Assembly (NCBI GenBank): GCA_937957915.1 | Contig: CALGNZ010000074.1 | Location: 1-46,357 of the forward strand | Origin: an uncultured Granulosicoccaceae bacterium | Lineage (GTDB): Bacteria; Pseudomonadota; Gammaproteobacteria; Granulosicoccales; Granulosicoccaceae | Reading direction: 5' to 3' | DNA length: 46,357 nt | In this document: one piece after another, positions 17,196-25,135 of the stretch | Position numbering within the stretch: the stretch's first letter is position 1 | Layout of the letters: every line of letters begins with the position of its first letter | The notes under the pieces: generated by a model | The model's database searches: none | Told to the model about the DNA's origin: nothing | What the model saw: the letters and a program-made list of their open reading frames with translations, nothing else | Made by a program: the position numbers and the translations under genes

Positions 17196-17861
17196 TTACG
17201 GCTCAACGAATCCCCAGCTTATAGCCAGTTTCGTCAAATCAGCGGTATTGCTAACCCCGAGTTTTTGAAAGGCGCGGCGCTTGTACGTACTGACAGTTTT
17301 TTCACTCAGGAAAAGTTGCTCGCCGGCATCACCATTTCCGTAGCCATTCATCAATAGCAGAATTACTTGAAACTCCCGCTCGGACAGATTGGCAAACGGC
17401 GACTCATCGCTATGCTTGCTTTGAAAGGACGCAAGCGCCAGTTGGTTGGAAAGAGATGGCGACAGATACATCTCGCCTGCCAGCACCTGAGAGATGGCTT
17501 GCTCCATCTCTTTTGCCGCCGCGGACTTTGTCATGACCCCCATCACGCCGGATTGCAACAGCGCTTTCGGCACCGCAGTCATGTGCAAGCCGGTCAATAT
17601 GATTACATTGAGGGTTTGATCAAACTTTAATAACCGGGATGAGGCAGTGATCCCATCCATACCGGGCAGTGCAATATCCATAAACACAAGATCCACCTGC
17701 TGCCTGCGGACCAAATCGATACTTTTCTCGCCGGTACTGGCTTCGAGTACGGTGCAACCCAGCGCTTCCACTATAAGCCGAACACCGTAGCGGATGAGCT
17801 CATGGTCGTCGACCAGCAACACTTTGTGCTTCTTGGAAAAGGGCTTTTTTTGTGACTTCAA
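17196..17861 (-). CDS. uvrY: UvrY/GacA-type two-component response regulator
   Basis: A 221-residue NarL/FixJ-type regulator. The receiver domain has Asp18-Asp19, phosphoacceptor Asp62 in FMDIALPGMDG, Thr90 and Lys112. The C-terminal LuxR-type helix-turn-helix is at about 158-218 (LSEREFQVILLLMNGYGNGDAGEQL...SEKTVSTYKRRAFQKLGV, read with gaps). Position directly upstream of uvrC and pgsA is the hallmark of UvrY/GacA, which with BarA/GacS controls the Csr/Rsm small RNAs; the sequence is more divergent than usual UvrY, so the name rests mainly on context. The interval to uvrC is 110 bp, so the genes may be co-transcribed. Confidence 0.8.
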   Translation of the reverse strand: MKSQKKPFSKKHKVLLVDDHELIRYGVRLIVEALGCTVLEASTGEKSIDLVRRQQVDLVFMDIALPGMDGITASSRLLKFDQTLNVIILTGLHMTAVPKALLQSGVMGVMTKSAAAKEMEQAISQVLAGEMYLSPSLSNQLALASFQSKHSDESPFANLSEREFQVILLLMNGYGNGDAGEQLFLSEKTVSTYKRRAFQKLGVSNTADLTKLAISWGFVEP

Positions 17862-18004
17862 ATTTCGTTCACTACGTTCGGGGAATCAAAGCGTTTGCTT
17901 TCCGTACTTGTTTCACCAGCACATAAGCGGTGATGGTAGCGCCCGCACCACAGCAAGCGGCACTTGATCTTTCCAGCTCGATATTAGTTTTGGACGGCAT
18001 CTGG

Positions 18005-18035
18005 AAAAAAACTGCCCCGGTGCCTTACTGACAGT
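18005..18035 (-). terminator. Rho-independent terminator after fabH
   Basis: On the minus strand ACTGTC (18035-18030) pairs with GGCAGT (18016-18011, one G-T wobble) across a 13-base loop, and is followed by a run of seven T residues (18011-18005). It lies about 50 bases beyond the fabH stop and so ends the yceD-rpmF-plsX-fabH transcript before the UvrY-like gene. Confidence 0.5.
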
Positions 18036-18081
18036 AACAGAAGTGATATTACGGTAAAACAGGTCGGGCTGTCACAATTGT

Positions 18082-19053
18082 CTAGTAGGTGATCAGCGCT
18101 GATCCCCACGTGAAGCCACCACCAAAGCCTTCCAGAAGCAGCTTGTCACCGCGCTTGATTCTGCCGTCTCGAACCGCCGTGTCCAGCGCCAGGGGAATTG
18201 ATGCTGCTGAGGTATTGCCATGATCCTGCACAGTCAACACGACCTTATCCATACTCATGTCGAGCTTACGCGCGGTCGCCTTAATGATTCTGATATTGGC
18301 CTGATGGGGTACCAGCCAATCGAGTTCAGATTTATCCAGATCGTTGGCTGCGAGCGTCTCATCGACGACTTCGCGTAGTTTCGACACCGCCATACGAAAC
18401 ACTTCACTACCCTTCATTTGCACAAAGGCTTGCTGCTGACGCACGGCATCATAACCGCGAGAGACACCTTCAGGTACGTGTAGTAACTCTTCGTAGCGGC
18501 CATCGGCATGCAGATGGGTGCTGTGTATTCCGGGGCTATCCGATGCGGTGATAACCACTGCACCAGCGCCGTCGCCGAATAACACACAAGTATTGCGATC
18601 TTCCCAATTAAGTATGCGAGAAAATGTTTCCGCCCCGATGACCAATGCACAACGGGCAGTGCCAGCACGGACAAAGTTATCAGCGATGCCCAGGGCATAC
18701 GCGAAGCCGGCGCATACCGCCTGTACATCAAACGCAGGCGAGCTATTAGTAACACCGAGTCGCTGCTGTAATAAGCAGGCAACGCTGGGAAACACACAGT
18801 CGGGGGTGGTGGTTGCAACGATAATTAGATCGACATCGTTAGCTTGCAGATTCGCTGCTTCAAGTGCGTTTCTGGCTGCCGCTTCGGCAAGATCAGCGGT
18901 GGTTTCGCCCTCAGCGGCGATGTGGCGCTGGGCTATGCCAGTACGCTCGCGAATCCATTGATCAGTTGTATCAACAATTTTCTCGAGATCAGAATTAAGA
19001 AGCACCTTCTCAGGTAAATAACTGCCGGTTCCGCCAATTCTGGAGTATTTCAC
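18082..19053 (-). CDS. fabH: Beta-ketoacyl-ACP synthase III
   Basis: A 323-residue condensing enzyme that joins acetyl-CoA and malonyl-ACP to start fatty acid synthesis. The catalytic triad is present: Cys114 in QAVCAGF, His250 in VPHQAN and Asn280 in DHGNTSAAS; the C-terminal [13 protein letters not shown] is typical. It starts with GTG, and that G is shared with the last base of the plsX stop codon (TAGTG), so translation is probably coupled. Unlike the usual cluster, fabD, fabG and acpP do not follow; a terminator does. Confidence 0.96.
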   Translation of the reverse strand: MKYSRIGGTGSYLPEKVLLNSDLEKIVDTTDQWIRERTGIAQRHIAAEGETTADLAEAAARNALEAANLQANDVDLIIVATTTPDCVFPSVACLLQQRLGVTNSSPAFDVQAVCAGFAYALGIADNFVRAGTARCALVIGAETFSRILNWEDRNTCVLFGDGAGAVVITASDSPGIHSTHLHADGRYEELLHVPEGVSRGYDAVRQQQAFVQMKGSEVFRMAVSKLREVVDETLAANDLDKSELDWLVPHQANIRIIKATARKLDMSMDKVVLTVQDHGNTSAASIPLALDTAVRDGRIKRGDKLLLEGFGGGFTWGSALITY

Positions 19054-20168
19054 TAAGCACTCGACTGTATGAGTCTGGTTTCTGTTTGGGTGTTGATCAA
19101 AGAGATCAGGTTCTTTTTCGCCTCGAGTCGCGCAATCGACAGCGCATTTTCCAGTGCTAACGCATCGGCACTGCCATGACTCTTGATTACTATCCCGCGC
19201 AAACCCAGCAAGCTGGCACCGTTATATCTGCGGGGATCTATCCTCTTGCCAAGCCGTTTTAACACAGGAGAGGCTATCAGTCCCATTACTTTGCTGAGAG
19301 GCGAGCGGGTAAATTCTTTTTTCAGGTAGCTGCGAATAAGCTTGGCGACGCCCTCCGAACTCTTCAACGCAACATTGCCAACAAACCCGTCGGCGACAAC
19401 GACATCGGCATCTCCCATGTAGATTTGATCACCCTCGATAAACCCGACATAGTTAAGATCACCGTTTGTTCGCGCCAACTCGAGCAGCTTGTCTGCTTCT
19501 TTGACCAGTTCATTGCCTTTTATATCTTCCGAGCCGATATTGAGCAGGCCAACTTTGGGTTTGTCGATACCATCAACCGCTGAAGACAGCGCTGACCCCA
19601 TCACCGCAAATTGATACAGATGCTCAGCAGTGCAATCGACATTGGCTCCGAGATCAAGCATCTGAACATGGCCACCAAGATTGGGTATTGCGGCAATGAT
19701 CGCCGGCCGGTCGATACCTGGCAGCATCTTCAGGACAAATCGCCCCATCGCCATCAGCGCACCGGTGTTTCCACAACTCACACAGGCTGCAGCGTCACCT
19801 GATTTAACCAGGTTGATCGCCACTCTCATACTGGAGTCTTTTTTGGAACGCAGCGCCTGTGCCGGTGCATCCTCCATCATGACAACTTCAGACGCGTGGT
19901 GAATGGATATACTGTCGCCGTGGTTGCCGAGCAGTGGTGCGAGTTCCGCCTCTTTGCCCACCAGTAAAATACGCAGGTCACTGTGTTTACGCGTGATCGA
20001 CTTTGCAGCCTCAACCGCAGTGGAGGCACCGAGGTCACCACTCATTGCGTCAACAGCAATGGTGACTTTATCTGAAGTGTTCTGCAGGGTGTTTTCAGCT
20101 GGCCCGGCATCCGGCGTCCCGACTACGGCGCTCGCCTTGCGATCGCCATCGATCTCATTGCTATCCAT
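19053..20168 (-). CDS. plsX: Phosphate acyltransferase PlsX
   Basis: A 371-residue PlsX, which makes acyl-phosphate from acyl-ACP for phosphatidic acid synthesis at the membrane. The family N-terminus [13 protein letters not shown] begins only at residue 35; [22 protein letters not shown]-like LDLGANVDC, and [11 protein letters not shown] in the middle and [19 protein letters not shown] [13 protein letters not shown] near the end are all typical. The 34 extra N-terminal residues are polar ([10 protein letters not shown]...) and the codon at the usual start is GTC, so the extension seems to be translated. I chose ATG at 20168; TTG at 20192 would add eight residues. It overlaps fabH by one base. 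Confidence 0.94.
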   Translation of the reverse strand: MDSNEIDGDRKASAVVGTPDAGPAENTLQNTSDKVTIAVDAMSGDLGASTAVEAAKSITRKHSDLRILLVGKEAELAPLLGNHGDSISIHHASEVVMMEDAPAQALRSKKDSSMRVAINLVKSGDAAACVSCGNTGALMAMGRFVLKMLPGIDRPAIIAAIPNLGGHVQMLDLGANVDCTAEHLYQFAVMGSALSSAVDGIDKPKVGLLNIGSEDIKGNELVKEADKLLELARTNGDLNYVGFIEGDQIYMGDADVVVADGFVGNVALKSSEGVAKLIRSYLKKEFTRSPLSKVMGLIASPVLKRLGKRIDPRRYNGASLLGLRGIVIKSHGSADALALENALSIARLEAKKNLISLINTQTETRLIQSSA

Positions 20169-20499
20169 GTTGTTGGGAATGTCCCGGGACAATTATTTGC
20201 AATGCGATCGGAAGCAGCGCTGCAAGACGGCTGGCGACTACCACACCCGCTGCACCCGCGCTCAAATTCCACGTGGGAATGTCGATACGAAGCTCACGAC
20301 AACGGTGTTGCCGCGAACTCGGCAATGAGCAGCTTTGTATTGCGCTGCGTGTAATCAGCGCCAACGCGCCGATGCATCCTGGAGCGTATCCCGGAGCGTA
20401 TCCGACAGCGCGCAACCCGCTCGCCACCTGACCAGACAAAACACCGGGTAAAGAGCCCTGCCGCAAAGCCCGCATCAGTAAATGCAAGTGACGCAGCGT
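20169..20499. other. Gap between rpmF and plsX, 331 bp, mostly open frame
   Basis: In most relatives rpmF and plsX are close; here they are 331 bp apart. A minus-strand frame is open from 20487 to a TAG at 20161-20163 that overlaps the plsX start region (108 codons, ATG possible at 20475). The translation has no Lys or Phe and only one Asp and one Glu, and there is no ribosome-binding site, which argues against a real protein. It contains a 2 x 12 bp tandem repeat (listed separately). TTGCCG/CGGCAA near 20309-20326 forms a short hairpin. Confidence 0.4.
20381..20404. repeat. Tandem repeat, 2 x 12 bp
   Basis: GGAGCGTATCCC at 20381-20392 is followed by GGAGCGTATCCG at 20393-20404, one mismatch. 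It lies between rpmF and plsX and reads as YAPG-YAPG in the open minus-strand frame. Confidence 0.6.
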
Positions 20500-20703
20500 C
20501 TAGTCTTCGTCATCCTCATCGATGTCTTCGGCGACATCGTCAATTACTTTGCGCCCTTTGTAGTACCCGTCCGGTGTTACGTGGTGGCGCAGGTGAACCT
20601 CGCCAGTAGTCGGATCAGTGGACAATGCCGGATTTTTCAGCCCGTCATGCGAACGACGCATGCCGCGGCGTGAGGGGGTGTTACGATGTTTTTGTACGGC
20701 CAT
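20500..20703 (-). CDS. rpmF: 50S ribosomal protein L32
   Basis: A 67-residue L32, a small structural protein of the large ribosomal subunit. The N-terminus [20 protein letters not shown] is diagnostic and the rest ([25 protein letters not shown] sequence, then GYYKGRKVI) fits. There are no zinc-binding cysteines. The acidic tail [13 protein letters not shown] is longer than in many relatives. It follows yceD by 15 bases, the conserved yceD-rpmF pair. Confidence 0.97.
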   Translation of the reverse strand: MAVQKHRNTPSRRGMRRSHDGLKNPALSTDPTTGEVHLRHHVTPDGYYKGRKVIDDVAEDIDEDDED

Positions 20704-20718
20704 GCTGGCACTCCAAAC

Positions 20719-21243
20719 TCAGTGTTTTAGCAGTTTTCCCAACTCGCTGAAAGGCTTGTGGGTCTTTGCTGGCTCTGCCTGCTGATTTTCTTTCACCGTT
20801 ACCGCTGCCGGTGCATCACACTGACTTTCGTCTACGTGCAAAGTACTTAAAGGCAGTTGCAAGATGAGTTCATCTTCCAGAAAATCAATAGCGCTAATTT
20901 CATTGTGCTCGTCCATAAGCACCGGATCGACGTCTTCCGGCAGTGTTTCGGCCTGATCCTCAGCAGAGACAAAAGCCAAAACGAAATCACAGTTGATGTC
21001 GATTACCATCGGCTTCATACACCGCTGGCAAACAACATTCACAAGACCGCTGAGGCTGCCCTCGGCAATCGGAACCTTGTCTGTGCCAATATAAAACCTC
21101 GCTCGCGCAGCTACCTCACCACTGTCATCAGACAGCAGTGCACTGAAGCGTTTGAAGTGAGATACTGGGAGGACTAACCGAACCGCCTCGCTGTTGCGTG
21201 CGAACTCTACCGGGTTAAACCTCGACGGAAGTCGATTTTCCAT
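20719..21243 (-). CDS. yceD: YceD / DUF177 family, 23S rRNA accumulation protein
   Basis: A 174-residue DUF177 protein. The family features are the N-terminal PxxFNPVEFAR-like RFNPVEFARN, CQRCMKP at about 73-79 (a CxxC pair), and the middle acidic stretch with D-F-L-E-D-E-L-I-L-Q-L-P. Members are needed for normal 23S rRNA levels and sit directly upstream of rpmF in most bacteria, as here. It heads the yceD-rpmF-plsX-fabH unit and has a good promoter candidate about 120 bases upstream. Confidence 0.93.
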   Translation of the reverse strand: MENRLPSRFNPVEFARNSEAVRLVLPVSHFKRFSALLSDDSGEVAARARFYIGTDKVPIAEGSLSGLVNVVCQRCMKPMVIDINCDFVLAFVSAEDQAETLPEDVDPVLMDEHNEISAIDFLEDELILQLPLSTLHVDESQCDAPAAVTVKENQQAEPAKTHKPFSELGKLLKH

Positions 21244-21363
21244 AAACCTTCAATAGTAAAACGATTTCGCCAATTAGTCAAAACAGAAAGTCTACTTTTG
21301 CAAGGCATTGAAAACCGTTGTGGGCGCCTGGGGTCGGCAATATTTTTGTTCAGGAAAGCGCTG

Positions 21364-21391
21364 GTTATAGCCTAAATAACCACGCTTTCAA
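21364..21391 (-). promoter_or_regulatory. Sigma-70-type promoter for yceD-rpmF-plsX-fabH
   Basis: On the minus strand TTGAAA (21391-21386) is followed after 16 bases by TATAAC (21369-21364). Both hexamers match the consensus at four or five positions. The start site would be near 21357, giving a leader of about 110 bases before yceD. Confidence 0.45.
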
Positions 21392-21492
21392 TAAGTAATT
21401 GACAAGCTGATGTGCACTTTACCGTTTTCAACCACCTGCGCGGCCAGTTATTAGGTGTAAAATTCATTCCACTTTCAGTTTAGCCTCTCTCT

Positions 21493-22074
21493 ATGACACC
21501 CAAGCTTATTCTCGCCTCTACCTCTGTGTATCGCGCAGAATTGTTGGCAAAGTTACGCCAGCCCTTTGAACAGGTGGCGCCGGACTGCGATGAAACCCCG
21601 TTTGACAACGAATCTGCCACCGCACTCGTTGAGAGACTGGCAATAAACAAGGCAAAGTCCATTGCCGACACCAACCCTGAGGCCATTGTTATCGGCTCAG
21701 ACCAAGTGGCTGATCTGGATGGGCAGATTCTTGGAAAGCCGGGAAACCGCAATGCTGCTATTGAGCAACTGCAGGCACTGTCTGGCAAAGAACTGGTGTT
21801 CTACACCGGACTGGCCGTTACTCGCCACTCAACTGACCAGACCCGAAGCAGCGTGGTGCCAACCAGAGTGGTGTTCCGAACACTGACACCGCACAAAATC
21901 GAGCGCTATCTGGATGCCGATGAACCCTACAACTGCGCTGGCAGCTTTAAATCGGAAAGCCTCGGCAGTGCACTGGTTGAGTCAATGAGCAGCGACGATC
22001 CGGCCGCCTTGATTGGACTACCGCTCATACGGCTGTCAACGTACCTTGATGAACTGGGCATTGCCATTCCCTGA
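21493..22074 (+). CDS. yceF: Maf-family nucleotide pyrophosphatase, YceF type
   Basis: A 193-residue Maf protein. LASTSVYRAELL at 7-18 carries the S-x-x-R motif (Arg14), TPFDNE and IGSDQVADLDGQILGKPGN around 67-85 hold the catalytic Asp70 and the conserved Gly-Lys-Pro. The EPYNCAGSFKSE stretch near 145-157 separates the YceF subgroup, which hydrolyses 7-methyl-GTP, from the YhdE dTTP/UTP type. It is divergent from yceD, as in Escherichia coli. ATG at 21493. Confidence 0.93.
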   Translation: MTPKLILASTSVYRAELLAKLRQPFEQVAPDCDETPFDNESATALVERLAINKAKSIADTNPEAIVIGSDQVADLDGQILGKPGNRNAAIEQLQALSGKELVFYTGLAVTRHSTDQTRSSVVPTRVVFRTLTPHKIERYLDADEPYNCAGSFKSESLGSALVESMSSDDPAALIGLPLIRLSTYLDELGIAIP

Positions 22075-22123
22075 AGGCGGTTGCACGGCCCTGCACGCCC
22101 GAAGCTTTCTACCCGGTTGTGAT

Positions 22124-22187
22124 TTGCTCTGCGGTGAATTGCTCTACCGTAAAAATTGCTCTACCGTATATGCTCTGCCCTAAAAAA
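22124..22187. repeat. Degenerate tandem repeat, about 4 x 16 bp
   Basis: Four units begin at 22124, 22139, 22156 and 22171, lengths 15, 17, 15 and 17. They read TTGCTCTGCGGTGAA, TTGCTCTACCGTAAAAA, TTGCTCTACCGTATA and TGCTCTGCCCTAAAAAA. The array fills the short gap between the convergent yceF and pgpA genes. Confidence 0.75.
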
Positions 22188-22196
22188 GAGCCAGCG

Positions 22197-22246
22197 ATAC
22201 TCAGGGGGCTATACTCAGGAACTATTCCGAGAGCTATTCCTCAGAA
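22197..22246. repeat. Degenerate tandem repeat, about 4 x 12-14 bp, at the pgpA end
   Basis: Units ATACTCAGGGGGCT (22197), ATACTCAGGAACT (22211), ATTCCGAGAGCT (22224) and ATTCCTCAGAA (22236) follow one another. This array directly follows the 16-bp array and runs into the pgpA stop codon, so the last unit encodes the pgpA C-terminus. Confidence 0.6.
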
Positions 22247-22705
22247 AATGCCGGGAAACACCAGCAGCAGCCCGTGCAACACAACGCACGCCAGCGCACC
22301 GGCAACGATGTCATCCACCATGATGCCCAGTCCGCCACCAACGCGCCGGTCGAGCCAGCTAATCGGCCAGGGCTTCCAGATATCAAATAGTCTGAACAAA
22401 ACAAAGCCCGCAACCAGAGTTACAGCACTGACTGGAATCGCAATCATTGTTACCAGAAACCCTGCGATTTCATCCCAGACGATGCCACCGTGATCGTGCA
22501 CCCCCAGTTCCTTTGATGCCCTGTCGCAGATCCACACGCCGGCCACCGCAGCCAGAGCCGTTATCGCGATATAAGCGGGGTTCGACAGGCCGCTCAACAA
22601 CAGGCAAAGCAACACGCCAGGCAAAGTGCCTGCGGTGCCCGGTGCGACCGGTGCCAGCCCGGAGCCAAAGCCAAGGGCCAGGAAACTCGCTGGTGAGCGC
22701 AACAA
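22241..22705 (-). CDS. pgpA: Phosphatidylglycerophosphatase A
   Basis: A 154-residue membrane phosphatase that converts phosphatidylglycerophosphate, the PgsA product, to phosphatidylglycerol. FLALGFGSGLAPVAPGTAGTL near the N-terminus, IVWDEIAGF around 75-83 and FRLFDIWKPWPI near 109-120 are the family marks. The start is a problem: the only standard start is TTG TTG at 22705, but the frame is open 28 codons further and reads KTDHPAARKDQALPLTGKDL before the conserved part, resembling the N-termini of relatives. No ATG, GTG or TTG lies in that stretch, so an AUC start or other irregular initiation is possible. thiL, which normally precedes pgpA, is missing. Confidence 0.88.
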   Translation of the reverse strand: MLRSPASFLALGFGSGLAPVAPGTAGTLPGVLLCLLLSGLSNPAYIAITALAAVAGVWICDRASKELGVHDHGGIVWDEIAGFLVTMIAIPVSAVTLVAGFVLFRLFDIWKPWPISWLDRRVGGGLGIMVDDIVAGALACVVLHGLLLVFPGIF

Positions 22706-22817
22706 GTCCTTGCCGGTCAGTGGCAGGGCCTGATCTTTTCGGGCTGCAGGGTGATCAGTCTTGATAAGTCTTACTCAGAATAATGGACATAACGCCAGGA
22801 CTGCGGAGGGCTATTGG

Positions 22818-23375
22818 TTAGCCCGACGCAGATTCATCTGCATCTGTATCGTCAGCTTTAGCTGCATCGGCATCCTTGGCTCCGTCTGTTACCGGCTGAG
22901 GCACACTGGCTGTCTTGCCAGCGACTTCTTTTTTGTACTCGACAGACCTGACATTGGCCGCGAGTTTATCGACGATACCATTGACAAATTTATGACCTTC
23001 CTGCGCGCCGAACAGTTTGGCAACTTCTACCGCCTCGTTGACAACCACCTTGTACGGTGTATCGAGTCGACTGCTCAGCTCCGCACAGGCAATTCGCAAT
23101 ACGGATTTTTCTACCGGATCCAAACGCTCCATTGGTCTGTCTAAATGCGGCTCGATCAGATCGTCGATTGTTTGCAGATTTTTGGCAGCGTAAAAAAAGA
23201 GCTCCCTGAAATACTCAACATCGACTTTGTCCATGTTTTGCATGTCGCAAAACTGGTCGACAATGTGACTGATGCTGTGCGCCTCCGTGTCGAAATCCCA
23301 CTGGTAAAGTGCCTGCATGGCCTTTTGCCGAGCATTGCGTCTTCGTTTCGCAACACTTCCGCGACTTTTTTGCAT
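22818..23375 (-). CDS. nusB: Transcription antitermination protein NusB
   Basis: A 185-residue NusB, the RNA-binding partner of NusE/S10 in rRNA antitermination. The N-terminal RRNARQKAMQALYQWDF, the central VEKSVLRIACAELSSR and VVVNEAVEVAKLFGAQEGHKFVNGIVDKLA are all diagnostic. The last 35 residues are an extra acidic Ala/Asp-rich tail not found in short NusB proteins. The start ATG has only a weak ribosome-binding site and lies 2 bases after the stop of a small upstream frame, so coupling is possible. ribE/ribH, which precede nusB in many species, are not here. Confidence 0.95.
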   Translation of the reverse strand: MQKSRGSVAKRRRNARQKAMQALYQWDFDTEAHSISHIVDQFCDMQNMDKVDVEYFRELFFYAAKNLQTIDDLIEPHLDRPMERLDPVEKSVLRIACAELSSRLDTPYKVVVNEAVEVAKLFGAQEGHKFVNGIVDKLAANVRSVEYKKEVAGKTASVPQPVTDGAKDADAAKADDTDADESASG

Positions 23376-23377
23376 GA

Positions 23378-23506
23378 CTATCGAGATTCCAGCGGTGTTA
23401 GAAGGTCAAACCAGTTCTGCCCGGCGAGCAGACTGTTCAACAGGGTATCCCGGGGATTGTAATCGACCGGGAGCTTGCGCGGTAGAAGTCTGAGGAGGAA
23501 GAGCAC
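23378..23506 (-). CDS. Possible 42-residue leader ORF upstream of nusB
   Basis: A GTG-started frame of 42 codons ends in TAG two bases before the nusB ATG (TAGTCATG). The translation is Leu-rich and protein-like: it starts with LFLLRLLPRKL, continues through VDYNPRDTLLNSLLAG and ends in NWFDLLTPLESR. No family is recognised. The frame is open further upstream to a TAA but without a better start. A frame of this size is expected by chance often enough that it needs experimental support; weak ribosome-binding signals at both starts fit coupled translation. Confidence 0.3.
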   Translation of the reverse strand: MLFLLRLLPRKLPVDYNPRDTLLNSLLAGQNWFDLLTPLESR

Positions 23507-23893
23507 ATTCGCAAAGCTCGTTTTGACTGTTAATTTGCATCGTATCGCGTTTTACAGCGAGCATCGGGGTTTAACTTAACGGACCTGAGACACCTAATCG
23601 TCAGAGGCAACCCGAGTGGACTGCATCTCGGGGAACTCTCATCCGCACTTATGTCAAACCGACTGACAATCTATGGTTAAAATACACCCTGTGGCCGAAT
23701 CAACTGATTTGTGCACTTTGCCCGATCCAGTACACTGCTGTTCCAGTACCGTACTATAAACACTGCGATAGCCTGCATCGCATCAATGTAATTTGCTGCG
23801 TAGTATTTTGATGCATAGTATTTTGCTGCCGCTGGCTGGGCAATTTGAACCCTAAACACCATCATTTTCTCACAGTGACAAAATTTACCGGCA
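23507..23893. other. Intergenic region, 387 bp, between nusB and ppiA
   Basis: This divergent gap should hold promoters for nusB and the periplasmic cyclophilin. It includes a degenerate 14-15 bp tandem array (23792-23835, listed separately) and two copies of CCAGTAC 15 bases apart near 23730-23751. A minus-strand frame at 23677-23949 crosses the ppiA start and reads through the array as a KYYAS-KYYAA repeat; I do not regard it as a gene. Confidence 0.4.
23792..23835. repeat. Degenerate tandem repeat, about 3 x 14-15 bp, upstream of ppiA
   Basis: TTTGCTGCGTAGTA (23792), TTTTGATGCATAGTA (23806) and TTTTGCTGCCGCTGG (23821) lie in direct succession. The third copy keeps only its first half. It is about 60 bases upstream of ppiA. 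Confidence 0.6.
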
Positions 23894-24547
23894 ATGACAA
23901 TGAAACCCCAATTATTCCATCGCTCTGAATGCTTCCTGCGCACTACCATCGCGATAATCTCGCTGGCCTTCTCAGGCGGTTTCGCCTACGCCGCAGATGA
24001 GACTCCGGCCCCTGCAGAAATCGTCGCTAAGCCAGGCGCAGCCACCCAGGTGCTGTTAAAGACCAATTATGGCGACATCGTACTTGATCTGTTCGCGGAC
24101 AAAGCACCCGCTACTGTGGCCAACTTTGTTCAGTACGTCAGCGACGGCTACTACAACGGCACCGTCTTTCACCGGGTTATCGACGGATTTATGATTCAGG
24201 GTGGCGGCTTTGATGCAGATCTGAAAAAGAAAACCACCAGAGACCCCATCGACAACGAGGCAGACAATGGCCTGAAGAACGACAAATTTACCGTCGCGAT
24301 GGCCAGAACGCAGGATCCACACTCAGCGTCGGCGCAGTTTTTTATCAATGTAGCGAACAATGATTTTTTAAACCATAAGGCGAAGGATCTGCGCGGTTGG
24401 GGCTACGCGGTCTTCGGTGTAGTAGTCAGTGGACAAGACGTGGTCGAGAAAATTGGCAAGGTAAAAACAGGCGCATCCGGGCCTTTTCGACAGGATGTTC
24501 CAAAAGAGGCCGTATCCATCGAGAGCGCCACGGTAATAAGCGAGTAG
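23894..24547 (+). CDS. ppiA: Periplasmic cyclophilin-type peptidyl-prolyl isomerase
   Basis: A 217-residue cyclophilin with an N-terminal export signal: basic start, hydrophobic 18-32 and an AYA-A cleavage site near residue 34. The isomerase domain follows: [15 protein letters not shown] with the catalytic Arg of [29 protein letters not shown] and [13 protein letters not shown]. It speeds proline isomerisation in exported proteins. It is closely similar over its whole domain to the next gene, which lacks the signal, so the two look like a tandem duplication with different locations. ATG at 23894; an ATG two codons later is possible. Confidence 0.92.
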   Translation: MTMKPQLFHRSECFLRTTIAIISLAFSGGFAYAADETPAPAEIVAKPGAATQVLLKTNYGDIVLDLFADKAPATVANFVQYVSDGYYNGTVFHRVIDGFMIQGGGFDADLKKKTTRDPIDNEADNGLKNDKFTVAMARTQDPHSASAQFFINVANNDFLNHKAKDLRGWGYAVFGVVVSGQDVVEKIGKVKTGASGPFRQDVPKEAVSIESATVISE

Positions 24548-24618
24548 ACTCGACGCTGCAATAGAAACAACGGCGTAACCCGGTACCATATACAGTTTAG
24601 TAGAGCATAGAGAAAACC

Positions 24619-25122
24619 ATGATCAGGCTGCACACAAACAAAGGCCCCATCGACATAGAACTCAACGAAGAACTGGCTCCTGTCAGTTGCAAAAATTTCC
24701 TTGAGTATGTCGACAGCGGACACTACGACAACACTATTTTTCACCGCGTGATTCCGAGCTTTATGGTTCAGGGTGGCGGCTTCACCTCAGACATGAAGCA
24801 AAAAAGCACTGCAGCGGCGATCGAAAACGAAGCTGATAACGGCTTGAAAAACGACACTGGCACTGTCGCGATGGCACGTACAGGTGACCCACACTCCGCC
24901 ACCAGCCAGTTTTTTATCAACGTTAACGACAATGAATTTCTGAATCACAGCGGCAAGAACCAGCAAGGCTGGGGCTACTGTGTGTTCGGCAAGGTCGTGT
25001 CAGATATGGACCTGGTGATTGGCATGAGCACCGTGCAAACATCGACTTCCGGTTCGTACAGTGATGTTCCTGTTGAGCCACTCATTATTGAACGCGCCGA
25101 AAAAATCGACGCAAACGCTTAA
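24619..25122 (+). CDS. ppiB: Cytoplasmic cyclophilin-type peptidyl-prolyl isomerase
   Basis: A 167-residue cyclophilin without signal peptide. It has FHRVIPSFMVQGGGF with the catalytic Arg, [31 protein letters not shown] and GWGYCVFGKVV, as in PpiB. It lies 71 bases after the periplasmic paralogue and 13 bases before lpxH on the same strand; the ppiB-lpxH pair is known from Pseudomonas, so an operon of three genes is likely. Confidence 0.95.
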   Translation: MIRLHTNKGPIDIELNEELAPVSCKNFLEYVDSGHYDNTIFHRVIPSFMVQGGGFTSDMKQKSTAAAIENEADNGLKNDTGTVAMARTGDPHSATSQFFINVNDNEFLNHSGKNQQGWGYCVFGKVVSDMDLVIGMSTVQTSTSGSYSDVPVEPLIIERAEKIDANA

Positions 25123-25135
25123 TACAGGCAACCCA

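Noticed and set aside
22118..22493. Plus-strand frame antisense to pgpA
   Set aside because: It is a mirror of pgpA coding sequence and of the tandem arrays, with no protein-like features.
23677..23949. Minus-strand 90-codon frame upstream of ppiA
   Set aside because: It overlaps the well-supported ppiA start and reads through a tandem array; no family features.
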